From an uncultured Peptostreptococcaceae bacterium (lineage in GTDB: Bacteria > Bacillota > Clostridia > Peptostreptococcales > Peptostreptococcaceae), in assembly GCA_947072565.1 (NCBI GenBank), contig CAMTIM010000074.1:1-64000 (forward strand): a stretch of DNA of 64,000 bases, written 5' to 3'. Both the position numbers and the translations under genes were made by a program. Shown here piece after piece: positions 26,355 through 34,910 of the stretch (positions are counted from its first letter, which is position 1; every line of letters starts with the position of its first letter). A model generated the notes under the pieces. The model ran no database searches. It saw nothing but the letters and a program-made list of their open reading frames with translations, and had not been told where the DNA came from.

Positions 26355-26416
26355 TTGTTCTAGCCCCTATTTAACGATAAGGGCAACAAGGAAAACAGTA
26401 CCATGAAAATGGTATT
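26355..26416 (+). ncRNA. structured 5' leader of the PTS IIC mRNA (candidate)
   Basis: A five-base stem TTGTT/AACAA (26355-26359 with 26385-26389) encloses a CTA bulge and the hairpin GCCCCTAT-TTAACG-ATAAGGGC (26363-26384, one mismatch). A second hairpin, TACCAT-GAAA-ATGGTA, lies at 26399-26414. The GGAG ribosome site and ATG come 19 bases later. I could not match it to a riboswitch class; a 5' stabilising stem is an alternative. Confidence 0.4.
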
Positions 26417-26447
26417 TAAATTTTTATAAATTAAGGAGAAAATTAAA

Positions 26448-27503
26448 ATGACACAAATTTTAACAAGTACGGCTTTATTATTAGTAGTACTGGCATTATT
26501 TACATTATTTAGTTACAAAGCACCTCACGGAATGAAAGCTATGGGTGCATTAGCAAGTGCTGCTTGCGCAAGTTTCTTAGTTGAAGCTTTCCATTTCTCA
26601 TTATTAGGTCAACAAATGGGTATAAAGTTTTTAGAAGGAGTTGGATCTGCTAACGGTGGTTTAGGTGGAGTAGCTGCTGGTATATTAGTACCTTTAGCTT
26701 TAGGTGTATCTCCTGTATATGCTGTATTAGTTGGTTTAACTGTTTCTGGTTTTGGAATATTACCAGGATTCGTTGCAGGATATTTAATATCTTTCGTTGT
26801 TAAATTCTTAGAAAAGAAAACTCCTGCTGGACTTGATTTAATAGTTATAATATTAGTTGCTGCTCCTTTAGCAAGAGGAATAGCTATGTTTATGGATCCA
26901 ATAGTAAATGGAACTTTAATGCAAATAGGACAAGCTTTAATAGCTGCTTCTGATGTATCTCCAATACTAATGGGTATAATATTAGGTGGTTTAATAACTG
27001 TTGTTGCTACTGCTCCATTATCTTCAATGGCATTAACATCTATAATAGGATTAACTGGTCTTCCAATGGCAATAGGTGCATTAGCAGTATTCGGTTCATC
27101 TTTCATGAACTTCGTATTCTTCTCAAAGATGAAATTCGGTTCAAAGAAAGACACAATAGCTGTTGCTATAGAGCCTTTAACTCAATCAGATATAATATCT
27201 GCTAACCCAATTCCAGTATTCACTACTAACTTTATAGGTGGAGCATTATCTGGTGTTGTAGTTGCTTTAATAAGTTCTTATGTAGCTCCATTAGCTATAA
27301 GTACTCCTGGTATGGCTACTCCAATAGCTGGTTTCGCTGTAGCAGTTGGTCAAAACGGTACTCCTGCTTTATTAGCAGCTGGAGGATGTATAGTTGTAAG
27401 TATACTTTCTGGATTCATAGGATATACTTTATTTAAAAATCATAAAATAAAAACTGCTGATGAAATTCGTGGTACTAAATCAGAAGATAGTCAAGTAGCT
27501 TAA
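26448..27503 (+). CDS. stand-alone PTS EIIC-type membrane protein (PTS_EIIC_2 family)
   Basis: A 351-residue, very hydrophobic protein with about 9-10 membrane segments. Segments such as GGLGGVAAGILVPLALGVSPVYAVLVG, MFMDPIVNGTLMQIG and PIAGFAVAVGQNGTPALLAAGG match the PTS transporter subunit IIC group with a fused-looking EIIC_2 fold. No EIIA or EIIB domain or gene is adjacent, so it may move its substrate without phosphotransfer or use distant partners. The gene relies on few codons (GCT, TTA, GGT, ATA), suggesting strong expression, consistent with its near-consensus promoter. AAGGAG precedes the ATG. The substrate is unknown. Confidence 0.75.
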   Translation: MTQILTSTALLLVVLALFTLFSYKAPHGMKAMGALASAACASFLVEAFHFSLLGQQMGIKFLEGVGSANGGLGGVAAGILVPLALGVSPVYAVLVGLTVSGFGILPGFVAGYLISFVVKFLEKKTPAGLDLIVIILVAAPLARGIAMFMDPIVNGTLMQIGQALIAASDVSPILMGIILGGLITVVATAPLSSMALTSIIGLTGLPMAIGALAVFGSSFMNFVFFSKMKFGSKKDTIAVAIEPLTQSDIISANPIPVFTTNFIGGALSGVVVALISSYVAPLAISTPGMATPIAGFAVAVGQNGTPALLAAGGCIVVSILSGFIGYTLFKNHKIKTADEIRGTKSEDSQVA

Positions 27504-27508
27504 TATAT

Positions 27509-27543
27509 AAAAAAGAACGTAGAAATTTCTACGTTCTTTTTTT
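27509..27543. terminator. bidirectional terminator
   Basis: The stem AAAAAAGAACGTAGAAA and its complement lie between the convergent PTS IIC and pentapeptide genes. Confidence 0.88.
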
Positions 27544-28732
27544 ATCTAATTACCTTCCTAGTCAATGTTCCTATACCTAATCCCATCATTACAATACCTC
27601 CAAGCATCTCTATGTTAGAAATTATATAACTTATTTCTGTTGGTTTTGCATTATTTACGCCTACTCCTCCAAACATGCCTATACTTAAATTAATAGCTTC
27701 ATTAAAATCTCTTATAAATAAATTCAACTTCCATGTACTAATATTATTCAGTGAATAAGCAATAATCCTTCCATCTATCTCCATACCTATAATTAAATAT
27801 ATAAATGCAAATATAATCATTATTGCTAAAGAAGATAATATACAGAACCAAGGTCTTTCTCCATAACCACATAATAACCAATATATATAAGAACCTACTT
27901 TAGATAAAGGTCCTACACATTCTCTTTCTGTACATTTTGCTAAATAATAATATTCTCCAAAATTATTATTAAGTGTATTTTCTTTAAACTTATCAGCTAA
28001 CGTCTCATATGTCATATATATACCTTCATACTCTTGTTTATCTTTTAATCTAGGTATAATTTTATCAAAAAATGTTTTTTCATCAAACTTAGTTTTATAC
28101 TTATCATTAAATGAAAGATCAACTATATATGTTTCAAATGTTTTAAATCCAGACAAATCACAGTCAATAATTTCAATCATATCTAATTCGCTGTATGTAA
28201 TTATTGTATTATTCATATAACTCATTTCAAATGTTGTTGTTTTAATTTTACTTTTTTCAAAAATAGCAAATGATATGTCACAACTTAAAAATTTAGCATA
28301 TATTTCACAATTATAAAAACTACATCCTAAATTATCTTTTATATTTAAAGACGGTATTTTTTCACTATCTTCTTTTAAAAATGTACAGTTTTCAAATATT
28401 ACTCCTCCACCATTAAAATTGCACGCTTCAAAAATACAGCCTACAAATCTACATTCTTTAAATATTATATTTCTAAAGTTACAACCTATAAATTTGGTGC
28501 AAATAATATCTTTATTAATTATTTTTCGAAAATTTTCTGATTCAAATATGCCTTTTTTACCTATTAGTTTATCAATCACTTTCTTATAACTAAATTCTAA
28601 GTTTGGTGCATACTGATTTAGATTTTCTTTGTGTTTTAGTATATCTATATATAATTTTTCATTATTGTTTTTTCTCTTATCTAGCTGCTTTTTTAATACA
28701 GCCTTTTCCTCTTTAAAATTCACATATGCCAT
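27542..28732 (-). CDS. pentapeptide-repeat protein with C-terminal two-helix channel-like module
   Basis: A 396-residue protein. After a charged N-terminus, residues about 70-205 are pentapeptide repeats of the xxFxx type rich in Cys (CTKFIGCNFRNIIFKECRF), forming a beta-helix. Near 290-313 there is a membrane helix (WFCILSSLAIMIIFAFIYLIIGM). Residues about 343-361 (INLSIGMFGGVGVN) resemble a re-entrant pore loop, and 372-396 form a second helix ending GLGIGTLTRKVIR, as in two-helix K+ channels. The selectivity filter is not the usual TVGYGD. The ATG at 28732 follows AGGTGG; a longer open frame begins inside the neighbouring terminator and is not used. Confidence 0.7.
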   Translation of the reverse strand: MAYVNFKEEKAVLKKQLDKRKNNNEKLYIDILKHKENLNQYAPNLEFSYKKVIDKLIGKKGIFESENFRKIINKDIICTKFIGCNFRNIIFKECRFVGCIFEACNFNGGGVIFENCTFLKEDSEKIPSLNIKDNLGCSFYNCEIYAKFLSCDISFAIFEKSKIKTTTFEMSYMNNTIITYSELDMIEIIDCDLSGFKTFETYIVDLSFNDKYKTKFDEKTFFDKIIPRLKDKQEYEGIYMTYETLADKFKENTLNNNFGEYYYLAKCTERECVGPLSKVGSYIYWLLCGYGERPWFCILSSLAIMIIFAFIYLIIGMEIDGRIIAYSLNNISTWKLNLFIRDFNEAINLSIGMFGGVGVNNAKPTEISYIISNIEMLGGIVMMGLGIGTLTRKVIR

Positions 28733-28764
28733 AAATATATTCCACCTACCTAAAAATAATAAAT

Positions 28765-28802
28765 AAAAAATAACGCAACACATATAGTTACGTTATTTTT
28801 TA
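28765..28802 (-). terminator. terminator of the lysine transporter gene
   Basis: AAAAAATAACG and CGTTATTTTTT form the arms around a 15-base loop, about 90 bases past the stop of the minus-strand gene at 28894. Confidence 0.75.
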
Positions 28803-28893
28803 TTTATTATTTTCTTTTTTATATATAATTATTCTATATTATATATAAAACTATTCACATTAGCCCTAATAAGCAATTTACATTAGTTACTTA

Positions 28894-30603
28894 TTAACAA
28901 TCAACTTTTTTCCCAAAAATTTGAACGCCTATAAATATAGCAATTAATGCAATCGGCAATACTAGGTAAATTGGTAACCCAAGCCCTGCTGGTATATATC
29001 CAAATAGTACTGTCACAATAGCTACAAAAAGTGCATAAGGCATTTGTGTCTTAACATGATCTATATGACTACACCCAGCTCCCATAGATGATAATATTGT
29101 TGTATCTGATATAGGTGAGCAATGATCTCCAAATATAGCCCCTGTCAGTACTGCGCTTGTAGTTACTATTATAAATGACATTTCTGGATTCATTGAGTGT
29201 GCTAGAGGAACTGCTAGTGGCATTAATATTCCCATAGTTCCATAAGCTGTTCCTGTTGCAAATGATATAATAGATCCAAATATAAATATTATACTTGGTA
29301 ATAAAAAATGTGGTAATGATCCAGATAATAGCGTCACTAAGTATTTAGCTGTTCCTAATTCTTTTATTACTGAACTTAATGACCAAGCAAGAATTAGTAT
29401 AACACCTGTCATCAATAAGCCTTTCATTCCATCTATCCAAACTTCTATCGCCTCTGACAAAGTAAATATTTTCTTTCCTACTGCCATTAAAATTGCTACC
29501 ATACTTGCAAACAATGCTGATTGGAATAATGCTACTGATGCGTCTGATGCGCTAAAGGCTTGCTTTATTGCTTCAAATGAATATGGATGACTTGTAAATA
29601 ATTGTATTAAAGTTTTGTCTTCTCCAATCATTATTTGAGAATATCCACTATAATAAAAAGATACTAAAGCTGCTAATATTAATGTTCCTATTGGTATTAT
29701 TGCATTGTAGATACTTAATTTAACCCCTTCTTTTGGCTCTAAATCAGATTCTTCTTTAAATGTGTTTGTATGATTGTCAATATTTTCATCTTTAGACCCT
29801 CTAGCCCTTAACTCAGCATTTCTCATAGGTCCAAAATCTTTAGCTAGCAATGCAGTTATTACTATAAACGCTAATATTAATATATTGTAAAACCTAAATG
29901 GTATAGTATTTAAAAATATTCCAAATGCATCAACTTCGACTCCAATTGTATTAAAAGCATCATTTATAAGTCCAACTTCTAACCCTATCCATGTAGATAT
30001 TATTGCAAGACCTGCTATCGGTGCTGCCGTAGCATCTATTATGAATGCTAATTTTTCTCTTGATATTTTCATTTTGTCTGTAACTGGTCTCATTATAGGT
30101 CCTACTATTAATGAGTTTGCATAATCATCAAAGAATACTAAGAGTCCTAAAAACCAAGTTATAAGTTGTGTTCCTTTTGCGCTTTTGGCTCTCTTTGCTA
30201 GTGCTATAGCTATGGCTTTCGCACCACCCATTTTAGCAACAAGATTTATTACTCCACCTATAGCTAGTACTTGAAGTATTATACCTGCATTCCATGGATC
30301 AGCTAAAGAATTTAGTGATCTATCTACTAAATCTAGAAATGCTTGTACCAATGCACTAAATACATTGCTTCCAGTAATATTAATTATAAAGCTACCTGAT
30401 AATATTCCTAAAAATAATGAAACTACTACATTTTTAGTTATAAATGCTAATACTATTGCAACTATTGGTGGTATTAACGTTATCATTTTGAAATTTTGCG
30501 CATTGATAGCTGCTGTATCAACCTCTGCTGCAAATGCTAGTGGTGCTGAGAGTATAATCAACACCATCGTAATCATTATAACTTTTACATTTGTTCTGTT
30601 CAT
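28894..30603 (-). CDS. lysW: NhaC-family transporter under L-box control, probable lysine transporter
   Basis: A 569-residue membrane protein of the Na+/H+ antiporter NhaC superfamily with a hydrophobic N-terminus and about 12-13 helices. Landmarks are FFDDYANSLIVGPIMRPVTDKM near 155, and GDHCSPISDTTILSSMGAGC near 495, both conserved in NhaC-like amino-acid exchangers. A complete lysine riboswitch plus terminator lies upstream, and NhaC-type genes with this leader have been named lysW and assigned to lysine uptake. The substrate call therefore rests on regulation and family, not on binding residues. GGGGGA precedes the ATG. Monocistronic. Confidence 0.85.
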   Translation of the reverse strand: MNRTNVKVIMITMVLIILSAPLAFAAEVDTAAINAQNFKMITLIPPIVAIVLAFITKNVVVSLFLGILSGSFIINITGSNVFSALVQAFLDLVDRSLNSLADPWNAGIILQVLAIGGVINLVAKMGGAKAIAIALAKRAKSAKGTQLITWFLGLLVFFDDYANSLIVGPIMRPVTDKMKISREKLAFIIDATAAPIAGLAIISTWIGLEVGLINDAFNTIGVEVDAFGIFLNTIPFRFYNILILAFIVITALLAKDFGPMRNAELRARGSKDENIDNHTNTFKEESDLEPKEGVKLSIYNAIIPIGTLILAALVSFYYSGYSQIMIGEDKTLIQLFTSHPYSFEAIKQAFSASDASVALFQSALFASMVAILMAVGKKIFTLSEAIEVWIDGMKGLLMTGVILILAWSLSSVIKELGTAKYLVTLLSGSLPHFLLPSIIFIFGSIISFATGTAYGTMGILMPLAVPLAHSMNPEMSFIIVTTSAVLTGAIFGDHCSPISDTTILSSMGAGCSHIDHVKTQMPYALFVAIVTVLFGYIPAGLGLPIYLVLPIALIAIFIGVQIFGKKVDC

Positions 30604-30654
30604 AAAACATCCCCCTTAATTTTTTATTATTTAGGTGAATAGGGAGGGTATTAA

Positions 30655-30686
30655 AAAAGAGCCTTGAGTTTACACTCAAGGCTCTA
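30655..30686 (-). terminator. L-box controlled terminator
   Basis: On the minus strand AGAGCCTTGAGT, a 6-base loop and ACTCAAGGCTCT are followed by TTTTTTAA. It lies between the lysine aptamer and the transporter start. Confidence 0.93.
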
Positions 30687-30769
30687 ATATTATTTACATA
30701 AATTCAGTATTTGATTAACTCAAATTTAAAATTGCATATTACAATTTTACTATACCACTATGTACTATA

Positions 30770-30952
30770 ATTCCTTAAATGTAGCTCCCCACAAAACAAG
30801 TTTGTGACAGTTATACATATATTATATGTATCCCCAGATATATAACCTTAAAGCATCAGTTATAAACTTCGGCGATAGTTCCTTTCCTAATAAGTCATCG
30901 TGCTTAACTCGTTACTAGTACTGATAAATATCGCAGCCTCTACCCTATATTT
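30770..30952 (-). ncRNA. lysine riboswitch (L box)
   Basis: Minus-strand reading gives, in order, GGGTAGAGGCTGCGAT, AGTAACGAG.., GATGACTTATTAGGAAAGG, ATCGCCGAAG, CTGGGG, CTGTCAC..., TTGTGGGGAGCTAC. These are the conserved core blocks of the lysine aptamer. With the downstream terminator it should stop transcription when lysine is abundant. Confidence 0.95.
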
Positions 30953-30978
30953 TATTCACTTTTATTTTATTAACATTG

Positions 30979-31007
30979 AGTATATAATACTATTTATTTT
31001 TTATCAA
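30979..31007 (-). promoter_or_regulatory. sigma-A promoter of the lysine transporter gene
   Basis: On the minus strand TTGATA (31002-31007) and TATACT (30979-30984) are 17 bases apart, placing the start just before the lysine aptamer. Confidence 0.75.
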
Positions 31008-31188
31008 CTATTATTTTAATATTTTTACATATTTTTCATATTTTATTTTTTAAATTTTTATCTTATTTTTCAATCCAATCACTTAATTAATTAATCTAAT
31101 ATTTCATATTTCTTTTATATAAAAAGCTTAATAGTATTTTAATCAAGTTTTATATAAGGTCATTATACAAATACGCCTTTTTTAATTA

Positions 31189-31217
31189 TTTACTTTTTTT
31201 CTAAACTTTTATATAAT
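31189..31217 (+). promoter_or_regulatory. candidate promoter of asdA
   Basis: TTTACT (31189-31194) and TATAAT (31212-31217) are separated by 17 bases, 53 bases before the asdA start. The rest of 31010-31188 is AT-rich with nothing recognised. Confidence 0.6.
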
Positions 31218-31269
31218 CATATATAACAACTGGTTGTAATTATAAAGTTATATTTAAGGAGATTATTCT

Positions 31270-32922
31270 ATGAAAAAGCATAGTTATAAAGAGATACAAA
31301 TGATATATGGAAAAATAAGTCCTTTTGAATTTAAGGATAGATTAATAGATTTAGCAAAATATAATGCAAAAAATAAAAATATTAATATACTTGATGCTGG
31401 TCGTGGAAACCCAAACTGGACTGCTGCAACGCCTAGAGAAGCATTTTTCACATTTGGTCAATTTGCAATCAATGAAACTCGTTTAAATTGGGACTTAGGT
31501 GATTTAGCTGGTATGCCTCAAAAGGATGGTATCTGTGATAGATTTTATAAATATATAAGCGAAAACAGCAATATGCCTGGTACTTCTTTTTTAAAAAGCA
31601 TCGTAGACTATGGCACAAACACATTAAACTTTAATGGAGATTCTTTTGTCCATGAATTAGCTGATGCTATAATAGGTGATAACTATCCATTACCAGATAG
31701 AATGTTACCTCATTTAGAAAAAATAGTTCATGATTATTTAATCCAAGAAATGAAATACGATACAAAACTTGGTGGAAAATTAGACGTTTTTGCTGTTGAA
31801 GGTGCAACTGCTGCAATGTGCTATATATTTGATTCTTTAATGGCTAATGAGCTTTTAAAAAAAGGCGACAAAATAGCTTTAATGACTCCAATTTTTACAC
31901 CTTATCTTGAAATACCTCATCTTCCTAGATATAACTTTGAAGTTATAAATATAAATGCTGATGAAGTAGATGAACACGGAAATCATACATGGCAATATTC
32001 TAAGAACGAACTTGAAAAACTTAAAGATAAATCAATAAAAGCATTATTTGTTGTTAATCCTAACAACCCTGCTTCAATTGCTATAAATGAAGCTTCTGCA
32101 ACAAACCTTGTTGATGTAGTTAAAAATTATAATGAAGATTTAATGATAGTTTCAGATGATGTTTATGGAACTTTTGTCAATGATTTTACATCTTTAATGG
32201 CAAAACTACCATATAATACAATAGGTGTTTACTCTTATTCTAAATACTTCGGTGTTACAGGCTGGAGATTAGGTACAATGGCTCTACATGAAGAAAATGT
32301 ATTTGATAAAAGAATAAGCGACTTAGATGAAGAATTAAAAATTTCTTTAAATCAACGTTATGGAGATATGAGTTTAAACCCTTCTTCTATATCATTTATG
32401 GATAGAATCGTTGCTGATAGCCGACTTGTAGCACTTAATCACACTGCTGGTCTTTCAACTCCTCAACAAGTTCAAATGGCATTTTTCTCTGCATTCGCTT
32501 TAATAGATACTGAGAATGCTTATAAAAAACTTAATATGAGTATTTGTAACACTCGTTATAATTTATTGTACAAATCACTAGGAGTATCTACTAAAGAAGA
32601 CAAAGATAATGCTGCTTATTATACTCAATTTGATATAGAACAATGGGCTCGTGTTAATTATGGAGAAGATTTTGTAGCTTATATTAAGCATAACTACTCA
32701 CCTGTAGATGTCTTATATAAATTAGCTAATGATTATTCTATAGTTCTTCTTGGTGGAAATGGATTTTCTGCTCCAGAGTGGTCAGTAAGAGTTTCACTTG
32801 CTAATCTTCAAGACGAAGCTTATGCTAAAATAGGTAGTGCTTTAAAAACAATTTTAAATAACTATGTATCTGAGTATGTAGCATCAAAAAAAGATGCTGT
32901 AAATAACTCAAAGTTAATATAG
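31270..32922 (+). CDS. asdA: bifunctional aspartate transaminase / aspartate 4-decarboxylase
   Basis: A 550-residue PLP enzyme that removes the beta-carboxyl of L-aspartate to give L-alanine and CO2. Its length is that of aspartate 4-decarboxylase and well above ordinary aminotransferases. Landmarks are DAGRGNPNW near 41, FVVNPNNPASIAI, VSDDVYGTF, and the PLP-lysine motif YSYSKYFGVTGWR. AAGGAG precedes the ATG. Decarboxylation consumes a proton, so the enzyme can generate proton motive force when paired with an Asp:Ala antiporter (AspT); none is seen here. A strong bidirectional terminator closes the single-gene unit. Confidence 0.93.
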   Translation: MKKHSYKEIQMIYGKISPFEFKDRLIDLAKYNAKNKNINILDAGRGNPNWTAATPREAFFTFGQFAINETRLNWDLGDLAGMPQKDGICDRFYKYISENSNMPGTSFLKSIVDYGTNTLNFNGDSFVHELADAIIGDNYPLPDRMLPHLEKIVHDYLIQEMKYDTKLGGKLDVFAVEGATAAMCYIFDSLMANELLKKGDKIALMTPIFTPYLEIPHLPRYNFEVININADEVDEHGNHTWQYSKNELEKLKDKSIKALFVVNPNNPASIAINEASATNLVDVVKNYNEDLMIVSDDVYGTFVNDFTSLMAKLPYNTIGVYSYSKYFGVTGWRLGTMALHEENVFDKRISDLDEELKISLNQRYGDMSLNPSSISFMDRIVADSRLVALNHTAGLSTPQQVQMAFFSAFALIDTENAYKKLNMSICNTRYNLLYKSLGVSTKEDKDNAAYYTQFDIEQWARVNYGEDFVAYIKHNYSPVDVLYKLANDYSIVLLGGNGFSAPEWSVRVSLANLQDEAYAKIGSALKTILNNYVSEYVASKKDAVNNSKLI

Positions 32923-32925
32923 ATA

Positions 32926-32972
32926 AAAAAGAACCTATTAAAATAATTTTAATAGGTTCTTTTTTATTAATT
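32926..32972. terminator. bidirectional terminator
   Basis: The stem AAAAAAGAACCTATTAAAAT and its complement lie between convergent asdA and the last Ter-locus gene. Confidence 0.9.
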
Positions 32973-32995
32973 TTTTTGTGTTTCTTTAAACAATA

Positions 32996-33781
32996 TTAAA
33001 TATTCACAACTTGATAGTTTTCAATTATTGATTTTAAAATAAATTCAGTTCCATTCATTCCTTTTGATTCACTTATAAATAAATCATCATTTTCAGTTAA
33101 CATATCTCCATGCTTTAACACATATCCACAGTCTGCATTTTTGACCATATTATAATCCATAGTAGAATCCCCTATTGCAATATGTTCATTAATATTAAGC
33201 TTTTTGCATAAATGTTTTATTGCATTTTCTTTACTTATACCTTTTGGTATAAAATATATCTTTCTTCCACTAGTATATATATCCCATTTTCGTTCTTTTA
33301 ATTGTTTTATATATGAATTTAAAGATTGTATATCAAATATTGAATAATCAACTACTATATAGAAAAATAGTTTACTAGCAATTCCAAATTTAAGCACTCC
33401 AGGTAAATCAACATATCTTTCAAAATCTGTAATCATAGTCTCTAAATCACAAGAATTTTTTTTAATTTTTTCTACTTCCTTATTCCAACTTTCTAAAACT
33501 TTATTATTATTTAATATACAACCACCATTTGTTGTTATTACCCAGGAAAAATTTATTCCATATTGATTAAAATTTATACGATTAAATTGTTCTGTTGTTC
33601 TAGTTGTAGTTGGTATAAACATGCCTATATCCTGTAATTTTTTTATATATTTTATAGTGTTTAATGATATATAAGATATATCTCTGCCTTCATATTTTTC
33701 TATGTTTTGATATTTAACATCTGTATCTAAAAATTTATTTGAATAAATTATTGTTCTATCTAAATCCGAAAAAATATACAT
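32996..33781 (-). CDS. HAD-family phosphatase of the Ter locus
   Basis: A 261-residue HAD hydrolase of the Cof/sucrose-phosphatase type. Motif I is FSDLDRTI (Asp nucleophile near 6), motif II TTRTT near 58, and motif IV IAIGDSTMDYNMV near 215. A large cap separates them. In Ter-type operons such a HAD enzyme is predicted to dephosphorylate the nucleotide-like product of the adjacent PRTase and lyase genes. It is the last gene on the minus strand, 28 bases after the StiP-family gene. Confidence 0.88.
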   Translation of the reverse strand: MYIFSDLDRTIIYSNKFLDTDVKYQNIEKYEGRDISYISLNTIKYIKKLQDIGMFIPTTTRTTEQFNRINFNQYGINFSWVITTNGGCILNNNKVLESWNKEVEKIKKNSCDLETMITDFERYVDLPGVLKFGIASKLFFYIVVDYSIFDIQSLNSYIKQLKERKWDIYTSGRKIYFIPKGISKENAIKHLCKKLNINEHIAIGDSTMDYNMVKNADCGYVLKHGDMLTENDDLFISESKGMNGTEFILKSIIENYQVVNI

Positions 33782-33809
33782 ACTCTCTGCATCCTTTATA
33801 ATTCATATT

Positions 33810-34898
33810 TTATATATCTTTTAAGTTCTTTATTATCCCACAACATCTATAAGCTTTTAAATCCATTTGTACTATCTCTATATTTTTTTCCTTAGCTAAT
33901 ACCAGTATGTGAGCTATGTTTTTATCATTTACATCTTTTACAATTATCTTATCAGGTATTCTTCTAAGCAATACCCTTGTAGTCTCTCCTACGCCTGGCT
34001 TTATAAAATTTTTATCTTCTATTTTGTACTTTTTTTGTAAATTTAAAATATCCATATCTCCAATTTTACTAAGTTCTTCTTTATTGTATTTTCCAACTTC
34101 GTCATCTATATTTTTATACTGATTATTAAAACAATTTTCAATAGTTTCTATATATCTAATCGATTGATCTTCATTTACTAATTCTTTATAAAATTTTGCA
34201 CCATGAAAATCATCTTCTCCTATTATGTCATCTCTTAAAACCGTTCTACTAATAAGTCCAGATACTATTGAATTTAGGCATGCACTCGGTATTAAAAAAT
34301 CTTCTCTTTCACCATAAATTTCTGCATATCCTGCTGGGTCTGCAAGAACTGCCAATATTGGCTTAATTTCTATACCTAACATACTTTTCATAGATTCACA
34401 TGATTTACTTAATTCACCGCATATAGTACCTTTACCCGTCCATCCATCTATAAATTGAATTTTAGCATTTGGATGTTTTTTTATTATGTACTTAATAGCA
34501 TTTACATCAATACCTTTATCTCTTATTATAGATATTGTATAGTGAGGTAACTTTAAATCATATCTCTCTTTTAAATATCTTTTAGCTAAAATTCCAATTG
34601 GAGTTCCTGCCCTTGCAAGAGATACTAACACTATATCTTTTCCATTTTTTTTAATTATTTTTTCGCTCATTATACCTATTGCATAAGCTAATTTTTCTTT
34701 ATTGTTTTCTAATTGTTCTTTATATAAGTTTAAATATTGCGCACTCACACTTTTTTCTATAGGCAACATTTGCGAATAATGTTGCCCATTTTGTATTTTT
34801 ATTTCACGGTCATTATTATTTTCTTCGCATATTAAGTTTGATATATCTTTTAATAGAAAAACTACATCATCTTTGTTATAAGTTCCAAAAGTATTCAA
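33810..34898 (-). CDS. cysteine protease StiP-family / PRTase-like protein with PELOTA domain
   Basis: A 362-residue protein of the Ter metabolite module. The central part has a phosphoribosyltransferase-like fold with VLVSLARAGTPIGILAKR near 93 and IQFIDGWTGKGTI near 147. The C-terminal 60 residues (VLLRRIPDKIIVKDV...IAHILVLAKEKNI) form a PELOTA-type RNA-binding domain. The family has been called StiP cysteine protease or a PRTase-like enzyme; its activity is not firmly known. The start is TTG (34898) behind AGGAGG. It sits 12 bases after the PRTase-TRSP gene. Confidence 0.82.
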   Translation of the reverse strand: MNTFGTYNKDDVVFLLKDISNLICEENNNDREIKIQNGQHYSQMLPIEKSVSAQYLNLYKEQLENNKEKLAYAIGIMSEKIIKKNGKDIVLVSLARAGTPIGILAKRYLKERYDLKLPHYTISIIRDKGIDVNAIKYIIKKHPNAKIQFIDGWTGKGTICGELSKSCESMKSMLGIEIKPILAVLADPAGYAEIYGEREDFLIPSACLNSIVSGLISRTVLRDDIIGEDDFHGAKFYKELVNEDQSIRYIETIENCFNNQYKNIDDEVGKYNKEELSKIGDMDILNLQKKYKIEDKNFIKPGVGETTRVLLRRIPDKIIVKDVNDKNIAHILVLAKEKNIEIVQMDLKAYRCCGIIKNLKDI

Positions 34899-34910
34899 TA
34901 TTATTACCTC

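Larger units (their letters stand above)
25960..26447. other. 488-bp intergenic region with promoter, cre-like site and leader
   Basis: Positions 25960-26310 are AT-rich with no recognised element other than the start region of the minus-strand gene. The last 140 bases hold the promoter, operator and structured leader of the PTS IIC gene, listed separately. Confidence 0.5.

Noticed and set aside
26355..26416. Leader of the PTS IIC gene as a preQ1 or other known riboswitch
   Set aside because: A TTCTAGC segment recalls preQ1-I, but the stem order, loop length and the A-rich tail required for the pseudoknot do not match. Kept only as an unassigned structured leader.
28733..28783. Upstream ATG extending the pentapeptide-channel protein by 17 residues
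   Set aside because: It lies in the terminator of the neighbouring gene and has no ribosome site; the ATG at 28732 has AGGTGG.
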